NCBI GenBank assembly: GCA_003344405.1
Contig: NOWV01000233.1
Span: 37,200 to 101,199 of the forward strand
From: Trichoplax sp. H2
Lineage: Eukaryota; Placozoa; Uniplacotomia; Trichoplacea
Direction of reading: 5' to 3'
DNA length: 64,000 nt
This document shows positions 1 through 13,736 of this stretch, one piece after another. The translations under genes and the position numbers were made by a program. The notes under the pieces are model-generated. The model saw nothing but the letters and a program-made list of their open reading frames with translations, made no database searches and was not told the DNA's origin. Numbering within the stretch: position 1 is the first letter of the stretch; every line of letters begins with the position of its first letter.

Positions 1-3000
1 CCCACTGGAAAGTGGACAATACACGAAGCTTACTATCTCTTATGATTCTCGGCTAAAGTGACGATTTGAACAAGCAAAATGCCTGCTCGTATCTCGTAAT
101 CAATAGAAAAGAAAACCATTGACTTGTTCTTTACCATTAAATTCTATTCTGGAAGCAATAAAGCTACTATTAAACTATTAATCGTTCATTATCCGCGGAT
201 TAGGAAGTTGTAATTTTACCATCGATGTTCATGGATGATCTGAATTGATTTCTTTGTTCGCGATGGACAAGAATGTGATACCGATGATTTGATTTTTTTA
301 AAGGCATGCACCCAACTAATTAAAAAGTGAATATTTTTTGTAAAAATAGTGCTCTAACTACGTTCTCATCGTAAGGAAAGGATCGCAGGGTGTTAATTTT
401 ATTAACTGTAAATTGTCATGAAATTAGTCCGTATTTTCGTTAATGAGTACATTGTCAAAGAATTATCTAAACGTTAACGTTATCTAGGGTTGCCTGGAAG
501 GGATTCGTCAGCTTTTATGTCCAATTGCAGCCATACATGCATCGTTTTGCATTAGCAATTAGTAGAAATTTTCCAAGGTAGTCCACTGTCGTGAATATAG
601 TATAAATCGCAATAGAAAATTTCACGATAAGCATGATTGATAATCTTATGCCACTAGAGCAGTTCATTTCTTACAACTAAACTGCAGCAGCTATGCAGTA
701 AATTCAATTCCTAGTATTCTTTAATAATGTAGTTTATATGTAGGTAAAGAATGTAGAAGGCGTATACTGTATATCAAAATGCTTTGTGTTTTTCAATCCT
801 ATCACACGTAAACTAAACGACATCATAACACAACATTGCTTAAAAGACGCTTAATATTATCCAAATAAAATAGGCAATCTGTATATTCATAGTGAAAGTG
901 TTTTAAAGGCTTTCAAAAGATCGACACTATAAAACTTGAAATCAATTTCGAAGAATAAGCCGTTTGACTCAATATAATACTGCATCACAAGTTTGATGAT
1001 ACTACGGTAAGGCTTGCGATGTATGTACCTCGATAGAAGAATATGATATTCTCGAACGTGCTTGGTGATGATATTTCAAAGTAACGATATTTAAGCATTA
1101 CTAATGTGCAAGATTCAGTTCAACGTCATTTTACTTTATACACGTATTGCCAGGCAATTTACCTCGTATAGTTCATACAATACGTTGTACTGTATATCAC
1201 TAGATACCAAACAATTTATTTATCCCATGTCCGAGTAATCTTGGTTAACAAGTTAAAATAACTAACTACGATGAGATTATTTCAGAAATTGATGAAATCA
1301 AAGTAGTTGTGACTCTGAATGCAATAATATTACCAACATGCTAGATGGCATTAAAAATGGTAACGATTGAAGATAGCAATTTATCTTCTAATACAGGAAT
1401 ATGCAAATTACAACGGGATTTCAACTGAGGGCATATCTTGACCAAGTCAAGGAAATCGACATGAACGTATTTTCGATAATCAAGACGATGAAAATTAAAT
1501 GATTTAAGAATAAATGTTGCATTAGCAAGACTATAATACTACTGTACAGACATGCTTGATGATATCATTGGAAATGTGATACAAACTCTACATTAATTGT
1601 ACACGAATAACTTACTTTGAAATTTGCTCTAAATTTTGCGAACGGGAACGATTTCGAAATGGCCTAAGTAAACGGTTTGCCATGAATTGTAACTTACTTG
1701 TAGAAGACGATTACATCTTATGTACGAGCATTCATTATACCTCTCATGGATATTTATTTAGACAAGGCTATGGAGTAGAGTCTCGAATCAACTGCGCTAT
1801 AGTACAGTAATGTAACCGAGGCTAGTATGAGCTGCATGGTGCAGAACAACATGGTTGAATGGTTCTTCTGGTGATTATTAATATTCATAAGTTGTCCCGC
1901 GCCAATATGCTAATCTTATGCTCTACTAGCAATATCACCACATTCTATTATAAGTAATAGTAGAATGCGAATATGCTTACAGTATGAAATGAAATGATTT
2001 TAAATACTGTCCAAACATCATTATCCAGTAACGGAACTGATTACTGAACAGGATTCGTTTCAATGAGAGTCTACCTCAACAAACTACTAAGCAATTGCAC
2101 GGTCTTTAGCTAACTGAAATTTCGCAACTGCTACTTTACCACAGCTATTACCTATGCAGTGGCGATTGCAGATCATAGAATATGCTGTAATACTTTAATA
2201 TCAAAGCAGGAAATAGAAAGCCTGCTAAAGGCTTAGATGATGCACAATGTTTCTAAATTATCCATTACAATGTCATTTGTAACGTTTGGGCACTCGTTAG
2301 AGCAAATGAATAGAGAGAGAGAGATTTATACATGTTTTGCTGTCATCTACCACTTTAATCAATCCTACTAACTTTACAGTTCTATACAAGTATAATCAAT
2401 TTCCATGTATAACTACGAAGGCATTATAATTTCATAATGTCCTTAACATCATTCAAAGATCACAATTTATCTATATGTAAAGGAAGACCTGTGATACCTC
2501 TAATATGATATTTTACGTTTACACCCATACCCGTATACTGTAGAAGAAAACCATTGCTTACTGTAGCTTTACAATATCTGTAGATAGCCTATCGTTACGT
2601 ATAGTAATTAAATTATTCTACTTGCAAAATAGAAGCTGTGATACTCCATGAAGTGATATACTGTATGGAAGCGCTAATATTTCTCTGGAGAAGTTCACTC
2701 TATAATTCCAGTCAATCCAACAGTGATAGATTTCCATAGCAAACTAACAGGAATGCTGCAACATGTGTGGGTTGCATATTGCTGAATATTGGAATCAAAA
2801 TCATCCTACTTGCTAAATAGAAGCTTTATTACTCTTTGGCATGATATCCATTTGACTAATATCCTGTAGAGAAGTTCCTTCTATTCAATCCTGGAGTACC
2901 ACAGTATAAGTAGATCGAATTTTACTAAGTGCAGGAATAATTTATCAGCCTTCATAGCAAGTACCATCAGCATTTAGAAAGAACTACAGAAAGAATGGCA

Positions 3001-3628
3001 TTGGTGATCCATTTCATATGAACAACAATGTGCAAATATATATCTTTATTACAACTTTAGCTATTAACTATAACTATGTAGCAGGAAATTGCATAAATTA
3101 AGGTAAAGATTAAATCATATGCTGTATGAATATACTATAGCTAGTAGTCTATATATACTGTCAAGTCGTAAAGCAAGGGTATCACGACTACACAAATGCG
3201 ATAGTTCATAAAACAAAGAATCTATTGATCACTTTACTGTTAACACGCAAAGAAGGCATTGGACATGAACCAAATAACTGTAGAAGATCGCCAGTTAACT
3301 CAATCCTGCTTGATACAACATTATTTACAGCAAATTAATTTCAATTCATTTAAAAATAGAGTGTATATCATTTTACTTGTACAAATTAATTATCAATCTA
3401 TCATCTAGCAAGGCAGCTATGCTCCAATAATACTTTAATCAATAAAAACCGTTCATTCAGAATTCCAATCACGGCTGGTAATATTCAATCAACAGGTCGC
3501 GGCATATCACTGATGTATCACCAAAAGCCTCTGAGCTGAGCTGATAGACCTTATCACTGGCGATTAGTCTAGATGCAATCTAATGATCGGCTATAGCCGC
3601 ATCCATAGCAGTAATATGATGAATAGAA
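1..3628. other. No gene found
   Basis: AT-rich sequence with stops in all frames and no open frame of useful length. I see no splice-bounded coding segment with recognisable protein similarity. A short GA microsatellite lies near 2312-2325 and a diverged local duplication near 2613-2905. It could hold introns or regulatory DNA of a gene outside the window. Confidence 0.5.
2613..2905. repeat. Diverged direct duplication of about 105 bp
   Basis: Two segments, about 2613-2722 and 2801-2905, share an ordered set of motifs: a start reading CTACTTGCaAAATAGAAGCT (one base differs in the second copy), a central TACTC, then GAGAAGTTC and a CACAGT/AACAGT end. The order is kept while single bases and small indels differ, so this is an old local duplication. 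No function is apparent. Confidence 0.4.
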
Positions 3629-4336
3629 TTATAACTTGGATTTTGGTGATTCATTTAGTAAATTATAGGCCTTGGCATATAAATCACGCTTAAACAAGCC
3701 CAAAGTAGCCCTAGGGTATTGCTTGTTCTCGCCCAATTGATGAATTAACTTTTTAGCAGATTGCATTAAAATTTCATGTGCAACACATTCATCGATAATA
3801 TTATCTTTTACAGCTTCTTCAGCTGTAAATCGTTTACCGAATAGCATAGCTTGGCGTAAAACACCATCATGTGAAAGCTTATCCTTAAGAACCTGTAGCC
3901 ATCCAGGAGCAAAACGACGATTAATAAAGACTTCATTTAACGACCACCATCCATGGTTTGTTCTCATCACTCTATAATCGTGTGCTAAAGCCAAGATGGC
4001 TCCAGCAGCAAAGGCATGCCCATTGATTGCTGCTACTGTCGGTATAGGAAAAGTTAATATTCTACCAATCAAGACACCACTCTCATACAGGGATTTTTGC
4101 CGTGTCGACTCACTTTGCTTGTTTAACCAATCCAAATCTAAGCCATTGCTAAAAAATTTTCCAGTCGATGTTGTAATGACAGCTTGAATATCAGATCGTG
4201 CTTCAATTTCATCTAATGCACGATTCATCGCTTGGGTAAAAGATAAATTAAATCGATTTTCACCAGCGTTCATTTTAATGATCGCAAATCGATCTTGATA
4301 AATAACTTGCACAATCTTGCCATCCATCTCGATCAT
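3629..4336 (-). CDS. Enoyl-CoA delta isomerase-like, crotonase family, peroxisomal
   Basis: Single-exon 235-residue protein of the crotonase (enoyl-CoA hydratase/isomerase) superfamily. Visible motifs are FFSNGLDL at residues 61-68, the oxyanion-hole loop NGHAFAAG near 105-112, the following helix LALAHDYRVMR, and LNEV with Glu135 where delta3-delta2-enoyl-CoA isomerases place a candidate catalytic glutamate. The last three residues are SKL, a canonical PTS1 peroxisomal signal, so the likely role is moving double bonds during peroxisomal beta-oxidation of unsaturated fatty acids. The length and the HAxAAGxxxALxHDY pattern resemble plant-type ECI more than the usual animal ECI2, which carries an ACBP domain. 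The ATG is supported by an in-frame TGA eleven codons upstream. Isomerase rather than hydratase is a family inference. Confidence 0.9.
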   Translation of the reverse strand: MIEMDGKIVQVIYQDRFAIIKMNAGENRFNLSFTQAMNRALDEIEARSDIQAVITTSTGKFFSNGLDLDWLNKQSESTRQKSLYESGVLIGRILTFPIPTVAAINGHAFAAGAILALAHDYRVMRTNHGWWSLNEVFINRRFAPGWLQVLKDKLSHDGVLRQAMLFGKRFTAEEAVKDNIIDECVAHEILMQSAKKLIHQLGENKQYPRATLGLFKRDLYAKAYNLLNESPKSKL

Positions 4337-4886
4337 TTTATTCGACCATCCAGTAGTTATAAATCAGCAAGGAGGAGAAACCTTGTCGGGATTCAATGCT
4401 CATTAACTATAGCGCTATGAGGACCGATCGTACTGCTATGATTCTCAAGCAGAAGCGTTGTTGATATGAAATGACCCATCTCATCACTGCTGTTGAAGTC
4501 ATACTCTGTTAACAAGAAACTATTTTAGAACAGTACCCTATGGAAGGGGGAAGCAAAAATACTTCGTGAGTCTGCGCGATGTAAAATGCTGAATAACCGT
4601 GACCTACAAATTAATATTTTGTCGATAATCAGAAGAATTGTTGACGATTACTTCTACAGTACCAGCCTTTCTTGATCATTTAGGTTAGCCATTCCTTCTT
4701 GCATACAAGATAATTTATCAGACCACGAGTCCAGCAGGATATCCTACGGATTAGTAACAGGTAAAGTCTATTCGATTGCATTGATTAAGGAAGAAAACAG
4801 CGCTTGTTTACAAATAATTTGGACTATTTCATCAGTTTAAAAAATTATAGTTGAAATCATCACAAAGGTCGAGACTACTAGAGGAA

Positions 4887-6737
4887 ATGGGTAGCACCAA
4901 ACCAACTATCAAAATTGACATTACATCCGATACGATGTGTCCATGGTAAGTTAAAAACGTTGTATGAGTTCACAGTTGAGAAAGTTGCTCATTCTTCCTG
5001 AATCGATGCAGAACAGATCATTGTATAAAACTGTAACCAAGACGAGGACGATGAACCGTAGTAGTGTAATAATGATGTACGAGATAAATAGATGCAATAA
5101 AAAGTAACTTTTAAGGATAATAGACAAGATACTATAGCTTAATTCATCGCTATTTGGCAACGAGCAATCAAAATTTGATCAACATACATCAATCTTTATA
5201 AAAATTACAATTAAAACTAGTCTATCCCATTCAATCATGGCCTTGTCGTACGATATCCGTAACTTTATCAAGTTATGTCGTATTATCAATCATCTTTACT
5301 ATTGCAAATGAATGAATCTCTTCGGTGCGATTATCCGGAAACTGTGAGAGTAGGCATGATACCGGCTTTAACTTCATCCACAAATCATAATATGAACGTA
5401 GCTAAAATAGAATAAATAATAGTAAACAAGACACTTAAGCTAAAGTCATGGATGCCATGCAACTGGTATTCAACAGTTGATCAACACCTACTAATCCATT
5501 CGATATAGACTGTTGCCACAGTTCAGTTAATTTAAAGCTAATCTGCCAAGTACAATCATACCCTATTTCCACAAGGTAAACTTCATCAGAATTTTTCAGT
5601 GGTGTCAGATTGTATGCCATTTTATAATAGTTGCTTTTGAGGATTATCCGGAAGCTGCAACTGCAATTGTCCCATGTTCGAGTTATCATTGGATTCTGCT
5701 GTAGGACATTCAGCAACAATGATGATTTGATATCGTTGCAGCCCTTACATAAAAAATGGCTAGTTATTAATATTTTGTATCGAATAAGATCAACTTTTGT
5801 GATGAGTGTACGAGTAAATTATTGATTTATATTCTGTACGATTGCTAGTTGCATAAAACTTTACTGCTATAGCCCTGACTATCTATAGAACCAGTGAATA
5901 GTAAAAATTAAGTGATGAGACTCAAATCATTTCAATTTTTCTTGAACTGCAACTTGATTTTCAATCTTGGATAGGTGTTTCGTTGGTAAAAGGCACCTAG
6001 AAACTGCCATGAAAGACTTTGAATCTACCTTTGAATTCGATATTGAATGGAAGCCATTCCTTCTAAATTCGAATACACCTGAAGAAGGAATACCAGTATT
6101 AGAATATCTAGCACAACGCTATGGCCAGCAAGTAGCTGATGATGCCCGTAATGGAACATCATCTTTGATTGCCGCTGGACGTAAAGTGGTAAATATCATC
6201 ATGATATATTAATTAAAGATAAATTGCTCTTACTGGTAAATATTGCAATTATCGCCAAGAAAGTTGTCATGTTATCTTCATAATTGCTTTGATTCCCTGT
6301 ATTAAATTGTAGAGTTATTCTTCTGTCGGTAGGGCCTTAACTTCGACTCAAATCGCAAATTTGTCAACTCGATTCGGTCTCATTGCTTATTAGATTATGC
6401 TAGAACAGAGAAAAAGCAAAATCAGTTAGCTGAGCTATTATTTCAACGATATTTTATCGACGGTAATAACATTAACGATGTAAAAGTACTTTTAGATTGT
6501 GCAAAAGAAATTGGTTTAAAGGCGGAAGAGGCTAAAAAGAGTTTGCAAGATAAAGAAAGGCGAAAGAAAATAATCGAAGAAGCAAAAGTGGCAACTCAAA
6601 ATCAAATTCATGGCGTACCACATTTCGTAATAAGTTTAATTGGCGACCAACATGGTAAAGCTATGCCATTACATGGATGTCAGCCCATTGAGATGTTTCG
6701 ACGAGTATTCACTAGCATTAAGGGGCGAATGATATAA
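4887..6737 (+). CDS. DsbA/FrnE-like thioredoxin-fold oxidoreductase, 3 exons
   Basis: Three exons, 4887-4945, 5975-6188 and 6333-6737, join through GTAAGT...AG and GTAAAT...AG introns into a 225-residue protein of usual length for the DSBA/FrnE/HCCA-isomerase family. The active-site CPWC (Cys18, Cys21) is interrupted by intron 1 inside the Trp codon and is followed by FVGKR, a FrnE hallmark. The middle holds the helical insert (LEYLAQRYG...), and GVPHF at 185-189 supplies the cis-proline loop. No signal peptide is visible, so it is probably cytosolic or organellar. The family includes disulfide oxidoreductases, glutathione-S-transferase kappa and 2-hydroxychromene-2-carboxylate isomerases; CPWC with FVGKR points to the FrnE branch. 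The 1,029-base first intron shows no convincing gene. Confidence 0.9.
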
Positions 6738-8931
6738 AATAGAATAAATCCACATGATGCTCGGGATTTTCTAATCTGTAGAGTAGGGTAAATTTATCAA
6801 TCAACACACTACATATGATTTCAGTATCTATAATTAATCATTAACTTCCTATTGCGAAGTAGTATTTCATACTTGATTTAGTATGCTTAATTTGATGACT
6901 AATTCATATCATCTATTTGATTATTTGTAAGCCACAACACTTTCACTTAAAAACAAACTGCAATCTTCAAGATTAGAATTTGGATAACACAACTACCACA
7001 ATGCCTTTCTACTTTATGATAGACGTTATAAATTAGCTACTTATTTGATTGATGTGATAAGATGTCCGTTAGTATTTATAGGATGCCGTTGTAGAACGTT
7101 ATTTTCATTGTTCTCTATTTAGTATCTATAATAAACTTTAGTCCAGCACTCACTCCAGTGAAGTCTTCTAACTGTGCGTTACAGTAAATCCTTAAAAAAG
7201 TAATCGTAGCACTTCCTTATAGCTTTAAAATAAATTTCTATCACTGCTGCACTTGATTATTCAATTCTGTGCAGGTTTAATATCAAGCTTATAAATTAAT
7301 ACTATAAAGTACCGTAACCGATGTTTGCAACGATGTTACTGCCAATTTCTTTAAAATCTCTTGACTAGAATAATGTCAAGCCATGAAATTCATAATTTAT
7401 TGACGTTCACGGTATTTTGCAAGAAGTCTCAGTATATTTACGGCTACCTCAACTAGATATTAAGCGACTTTCCTGCCAATGTAGAACATAAGAGCATTCA
7501 GGCACGATCTAAATTTCTAAGTAACCTATTAAAAATCATTCATCTGAATAATCTTGCCGGATGATTGACTGCATGCTACACTTATAAGCGGCAATACACT
7601 CATTATGTAATGAAGCCTTCTTGCTGTCCTATTCGGCATTATCCGCCACGGTAGCTTTGCTGAAACATTTAAAAGCAAGAAAGGACTAAATCTATTTACT
7701 TGATAAAGGCTTTATAGGATCGTTGTGCTACAATGCTATTAATTTGTAACGATTACATTATAGCGCGAACAGATTTATCATAGTTAAACTGATTGATGTG
7801 AATTAATGGTCAGTGTTACCCATCTGATAAAGGAAACATTCGAAGGTTTCATCACTACTTCTGTGATGCTATCTGTTTTATGGAAACTACTCAATCTTTT
7901 ATCGCTAACGCAGAATTACACAATCAGTAGAAATTGAACGTTAGGTACGAAAACTATCGTTATCAGCCTGTAATTCTCGCAATAATTCTTATAAGGGATA
8001 AAAGCAGAAGAAATTTACTAGAATTCAGTGTAGAAATCATCAGCTCAACCTTATCCCTATATGCTGTGAGGATTGCGATGAGGAATCGTAAGATTATTTG
8101 CAGTTACATGCAATACTATTCTAGTAAATGATATAGTTATAGTAGGTCAGACAAATTTCCTTAGGCTAAACTAGTATTAAAAGATATAAGATTAGCCAGT
8201 AAAGAAGAAAGAGAAAAGATCCTGCATCACTAGCTATTGTTTTGATCCTTGTAACTAGTGTAACTAGTATTACATGGTACATAATTCTTCAGCAATGCCT
8301 AAAGCACTCGATGTCACAATCCATCGCGCTACTCTTGGCTCAAAACATTACAATAATAATATTCATTCTATATAGTCCATAAAAGTGTTTTATTTATTCA
8401 CATAAAATTTTTAAATCATGCTAATAGTTCTTTATGCCGCAAATAATTTAATTTAATCTACGAGATTTACCAACATATTCTGCCATCATTAATTGAAGCT
8501 GCAGTCATGATTAGTTTTTAGTACATTTATCTAAATGTATCTCTCAATTATGATTTAAATTAGCAGTATTAATACTCCTGCATTATATTAGTTTGCAAGC
8601 ATAGAACTAAGAATTTCTCCAGGTATTTATTCGGCTATCAGACAAGTAGTGGTTAGGAAGTATATACTCGGTAGTAAGAAATAATGTGGCTATGAATTTC
8701 TTTTAATGTATTGCTTTGTGTAGGATAATTACCCGTTTTTTTTAACGGGAACTTTGCTAGTTCTATTAATTGACTAATAACCCTAAGTCTGTACTTTAAT
8801 TCTGGCACTTCAATTATGGGAATGTCCACTTAAAACCAAATGTTACTTATGAAAGATACTGCAAATGATAACGAAGTAAAGTTGACATAGGATCTTCATA
8901 ATCCTCTAAAGACATATTAAAACATTGGGTT
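6738..8931. other. Convergent intergenic region, no gene found
   Basis: Lies between the 3' end of the DsbA-like gene and the 3' end of the minus-strand aspartic-protease-like gene. Open frames are short, start at non-ATG codons and lack recognisable motifs. A short doublet of GTAACTAGT occurs near 8250-8268. I see nothing else. Confidence 0.45.
6743..6748 (+). terminator. Poly(A) signal AATAAA of the DsbA-like gene
   Basis: Perfect AATAAA five bases after the stop codon. It would give a very short 3' UTR, so another signal may also be used. Confidence 0.4.
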
Positions 8932-11900
8932 CTACGACTGTAATAAATTCAAATATCTAGAACTGCTGTGTTTCTTCTTTAACTTAGCGAAACCAATCCT
9001 ATCTTTTCCCACATCAAATTCAGTGTAATAGGCGCGAAGAAAAACGTCACCGAAAATCCACGTATCTTCTTCTTCTTCAAGTTCTAAAAAGCCACTGATG
9101 CAATGTTTATTGCCTTTTAGGGTATACTAAACATGCAGATAAACATCACACACATTAAAATATTATTAAATCGGAAAATGAATAAATAGATCAGCAATAG
9201 AAATACATGTATCGACATCTGGTTAACTACGAACCTGATGAACGTAATGTTCAGGATCGAGAGTATATCTGATTTTATCAATTGTAAAGGTGATTTTAGG
9301 TAACGATTTGATTTTCGTACAGTCTATGAAATTCTATAGAAGGTCAAAATTTTCAATATCTTAATATTTCTATCCATCGCAGTATGAGATCTGTACAGCT
9401 ATGAAATAAACGATGAATTCTATTGACAATCAATTACTATTCAAGTTTTATTTCATCTTGTCAAAGTATGACAGTTGGTACCATTAGGTAGTTAGGTATT
9501 GTTAGGAATTAACTTGGATACTTTAACTATTATTTAATTATTGGAGCGATTTCAATCTGTCGCAATGTCGAACATAGCTTAAAATTCTACTCTGTACTAT
9601 TTAACATACTATTGAATAGCAGAATTAAAGATCATACTTGTCCACCAATTTTCTGAGCTCCAATTGCGTGCTGGATTCGTTGAATATCTTTCGAAGGACC
9701 AAATATCAGGGAAGTACCGGTTTCGATAATAGCCGTGCAGCCGTGAGTGCAAAACTTAACGCCTCGATTTACTGTACCGCTATAATTACAGTCCAACATT
9801 TAACAATCATTTACTAGTCATAGGTAGCAGATGTTGTGAAACTGATAAACATATGAATATTGCAGCTATGGTACCTATCAACTTTAATAATCCAACTTCC
9901 TTTATGAATTACATTGGTATAATGAAATTTGCCTTCGTAGTATCTTGAGTCAGAACCACCAAAGATGATTTCGCCTCCAGCAGTACCTTCTTCATCTCTA
10001 TCCAGTAAGCAAAGATCGATATTATATCAGAAATCTTAGAGTATTTAGAGATATCAAAAATCTTAAGAGTATTTGCAATATGCTGTATTGGACTGTAATG
10101 AATGCGTCTCACAATTGCTATCATAGTCAAATTGTATCTTCTAAAAGGCTTTTATTACAAGTTTTTAGGAATAGTAGAGCAATAATTAATTACTATAAGA
10201 ATCTAGTCTAAAGTATTCCGAGCTTAATGCAAAGTGAAGTCTCTGTGAGCTCATCTGTGCAGTTCTTATAAACATTTCGTTAAATCCATTTATGACAACT
10301 TGATTAATCTGCAATCAGACATGAGTCATCAAATAAAATACTTTCTCTTATAGTACATCATTATTTTCTACAATCCAAATCATTCCACTTAAGATGTCAC
10401 TACTTTTCTATTAACGTCTAGGCCCTTTCTTCGAAGGGCATCTTAAGAACTACAGCATTTCTACCTACATAAATCTTGTACCATAATTAGTCAATAGGCT
10501 ACAATTAGTCATCCACAATTTCTAATATAGTAGTTAGCAATCATCTAATATTAGCTTCACGGTAATATCTATTCAAAGTAACCTAACTATATCAAATGTA
10601 GCTATTCGTAAAATCAAATACGGTGCATCACTACAAGGACAACGAGTATCGAGTAGATTGCTGCATTAGTATATTTTAATTATATAATTATCGTTGATTG
10701 CACTTTATTAAAATCATAGTAACTCCTAGTAATAAATACCCTACCTGCTGAAATAAAAAGAAAACACCTTTTTTTTTATGAGATCTTGTGCTAGCATATT
10801 ATTTAGGACAGAATTGGCATCACAATTTGAATGTGGTTTATGTCTCAATCCAACCATGCCATCAAAACTGGCTGAAGTCAAGAAAAAACTTAGCTCGTCG
10901 GTCACTTCTATAAATGATTGGTTCTTTATTTCGATACCAGCAATCTGTTTAAACCAATAAAATTGGATTGCTGTTCTTAAATTGCAAAATGGTAGAGGCA
11001 AAAAGAGCTTAACAGCAATTATGTACTAACATTGACAACATCTTCACTCATAAAACCATCAACAGAGCCAAAGCCATATTGCAAGAAGCATTTACCACCA
11101 TCAGGAATATAGGTTATCGACTTGGAGTGATGGTATTTATTATGAGCCTCTAATAAACGATCATTGATGTTATGCTATAGAAATAGCAATCTAGAACTTA
11201 ACTTTTTAATGTTATAGATAGCAAAGTGTTTAACTTACTACATTCTGCTCCACACAGTATTGAAGGTATCCACATTTCTGATGAGCCTGTACTAAACAAA
11301 ACTGTAAACTCTTGCGGTGGTGTGCCAACCGATATTTTACCGTAGTAATAAGCCTAAAATCAATCGTAGGATGATAATTTGAAGAATGCAATAAAGATCT
11401 AATATTATTTTCATTAAATTGAAATTAAATAGGACCACGACCACTGATGATGGAAAGTTATTCCAATTCAAGAGATCAGTTTTATAAATAGATTTTTTTC
11501 ACACTATTTACCAATTGAACTAAGACATAAATTGTGATGTAGTTTTAACAATGAGTCTAGCTAAAGTATATCCTTAAAACCAATAAACCTGAGACTTCAT
11601 AGTTTTTTACGTTGCCTATCGACTTATCTACCCATTTAATGCACATCGAATTAGAATTTTAGATTAGGTAAGACGAAATCTTATGTAATATTATATTCAA
11701 ATTTGCCACCAAATCTTACATCCTTGTAGTTCTTCAGTAATTCGACTCCATTTTTACCGTGAGCTCTTGTATATTTAGCTTCCAACATGTTTTGCGTAAT
11801 ACCGGCTTCCAATAACTTTTGACGGAGTGATACCATATTGTATAACTTGATCCTATATGTTGTGAAAAGAAACTGATTCAGAAAACTGCGATTATTTAGA

Positions 11901-13736
11901 ATCATCTCGAAATACTATATTTGGGGAATAGAATACGACAACACAATTTCCATCTTTCGTAGTAATGCAAAAAATAATCTAAAGGCATTTATTATTCAAT
12001 ACTTAGAACCTTGTCGTAATAAATGGATCGAAGATGATAAGACTACTTATAAGTTAAATTAGTGTATGGCATATTTTATGATCGTCTTATGCCAGTCATG
12101 CATAGCTTTCATAATTGTGAAACATCAATCAATCCATGACCTACGAGTGCAGTATCAATAATTACCTAATTGTCTGATAGTAATTCTAGAATATACTGCA
12201 TAAACTTCTCTAATTAATGTTGATGAAAATAGAAACGATTATATTCAATAAATCTTAAATCATGGTAAGACTACATAGTCTTGGTTCATATTAATCTATC
12301 CACAATCACCTACATAAAACCATGGGCTATATCAGACCGTGTGGCAATTCATTCTTTATTAGCCCGACAAAGATATCGTAATTAATAATGTTAAATTATT
12401 TAACGCGCTAGATGAAGAAGTATGCTCCTAAGCTAGGAAGGTAGTGAAATGGTAAAATAGGCTACTAGCTGCAAGCTGATGAACCTGTAATGAGTTAGAA
12501 CACTTTTACCGTGGCTAATTATATAACAGGATTAAGATTTTACTTGCGAATTCCTATTGAATGATGAATATAATACTTATGTACTCATCTAGAAATGATA
12601 ATAGCAATCCTAAAATTTTGACTATTATTGCCAAAACTGAAGGTTTTCTTTGCTATTCCCTGGAGTAATGAAGTAGATACGTATGATCCAAATTATAGTA
12701 TTTAACCGCGGTACTAATTATAAACAGAATAACAATACACATACGTACTATAAACTATAGAGACCATTTCTTAATTCAAAAGTCTTAAAAAGCAATTACA
12801 GAAATGAATCTTTCGTTTAATAATGTTACTTACATTAATATAAACGTAACAACACATTGTATAGAGTATCGTAAGTAGCGATCATTAGTGTCAACAAGTT
12901 TTAGTGCATTGGAAAAAATTAAACTACCACTTCCGTAATACTTTTCATATTGTACGAAGATATTTAGTCATAAGTTTGCTTTGAAGTTTAATTCCTGTTC
13001 ATTTGAACGAGTGGTCTGCTAGTAATTATAAAAACTGTATATAGCCGCTTAGTGATTTTGTAAAATGACAGATTTTTTAATATTTGCGGTAACAAATATA
13101 TGCAAAGCGCATCACTACAATAAATTGCTCATATCTACATACTTATTGAGGCAGTAAAATTCATTAAATGATAATTTTTCAACAAATCGACCACATGAAG
13201 CACACATGTATTTGCGTATGGTCGATATATTGGTAGACCAAGAGTTACTCTTAAATAGTACAGCAACAGTAGTTAGATCAAACAATATTTTCTTTGAATA
13301 TTTCTTAGATAAAAATCTCTTCAATCGGTAAATTGTAGTATTACGAGCAAGAAATAGCATTGAATTATAAGAGTATAATTCTACTTTCTTATACCTGGCT
13401 AAAAGTACTAGCAGCTTTTACAACAGTAAAGCTATATATATAGTTATTTGTTTATCCCTCTACGGTAGAAAATAAGTTAGACTTTACTTTTTACTCTATT
13501 ATTGTCATTCAATATCGAGTAGTTTAGAGAAATGGATAAGCTAAATAAAGTCTATAACACGATACTGATGAATCTGGAGGTTATAGACTTGGGTATATCA
13601 TCTTATCTATAAACGCGGGTGATAAGCAGTGCATAAATATGCATTAATTCAAATCCATATTGCCCTACCTTTGCAAAGCAGTTGCAAATGTTAAGAAAGC
13701 CACAAGAACAGCAAGTGGAGTTCGTATCTTGTACAT
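8932..13736 (-). CDS. Pepsin/cathepsin-D-like protein with both catalytic Asp replaced (AP1)
   Basis: Nine exons on the minus strand: 13669-13736, 11720-11852, 11239-11353, 11031-11149, 10745-10944, 9875-9997, 9638-9779, 9235-9333, 8932-9126. All have GT-AG borders and compatible phases, giving 397 residues. Exon 1 encodes a secretory signal peptide ([15 protein letters not shown]...). Exon 2 is an A1-family propeptide ([11 protein letters not shown]). Exon 3 has the first active-site block but reads FSTGSSEMW, Ser replacing catalytic Asp. Exon 7 has the second block as IIETGTS, Glu replacing Asp. The flap tyrosine (LQYGFGS) and the paired cysteines remain. The usual GLG after the first lobe reads GLR in exon 5. 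No frameshift or stop occurs, so selection seems to keep the protein without ordinary catalysis. Exon borders match AP2 exactly. Likely secreted or lysosomal-type pseudoprotease. Confidence 0.87.

Noticed and set aside
5435-5719. 94-codon minus frame in intron 1 of the DsbA-like gene
   Set aside because: No motif recognised; a near-repeat of GATTATCCGGAA at 5329 and 5640 suggests local duplication rather than a gene.
10778-10960. Plus frame opposite AP1 exon 5, and similar frames opposite the TPR and Roc-COR exons (30472, 40319, 40683, 45879, 63188)
   Set aside because: Antisense shadows of real coding exons.
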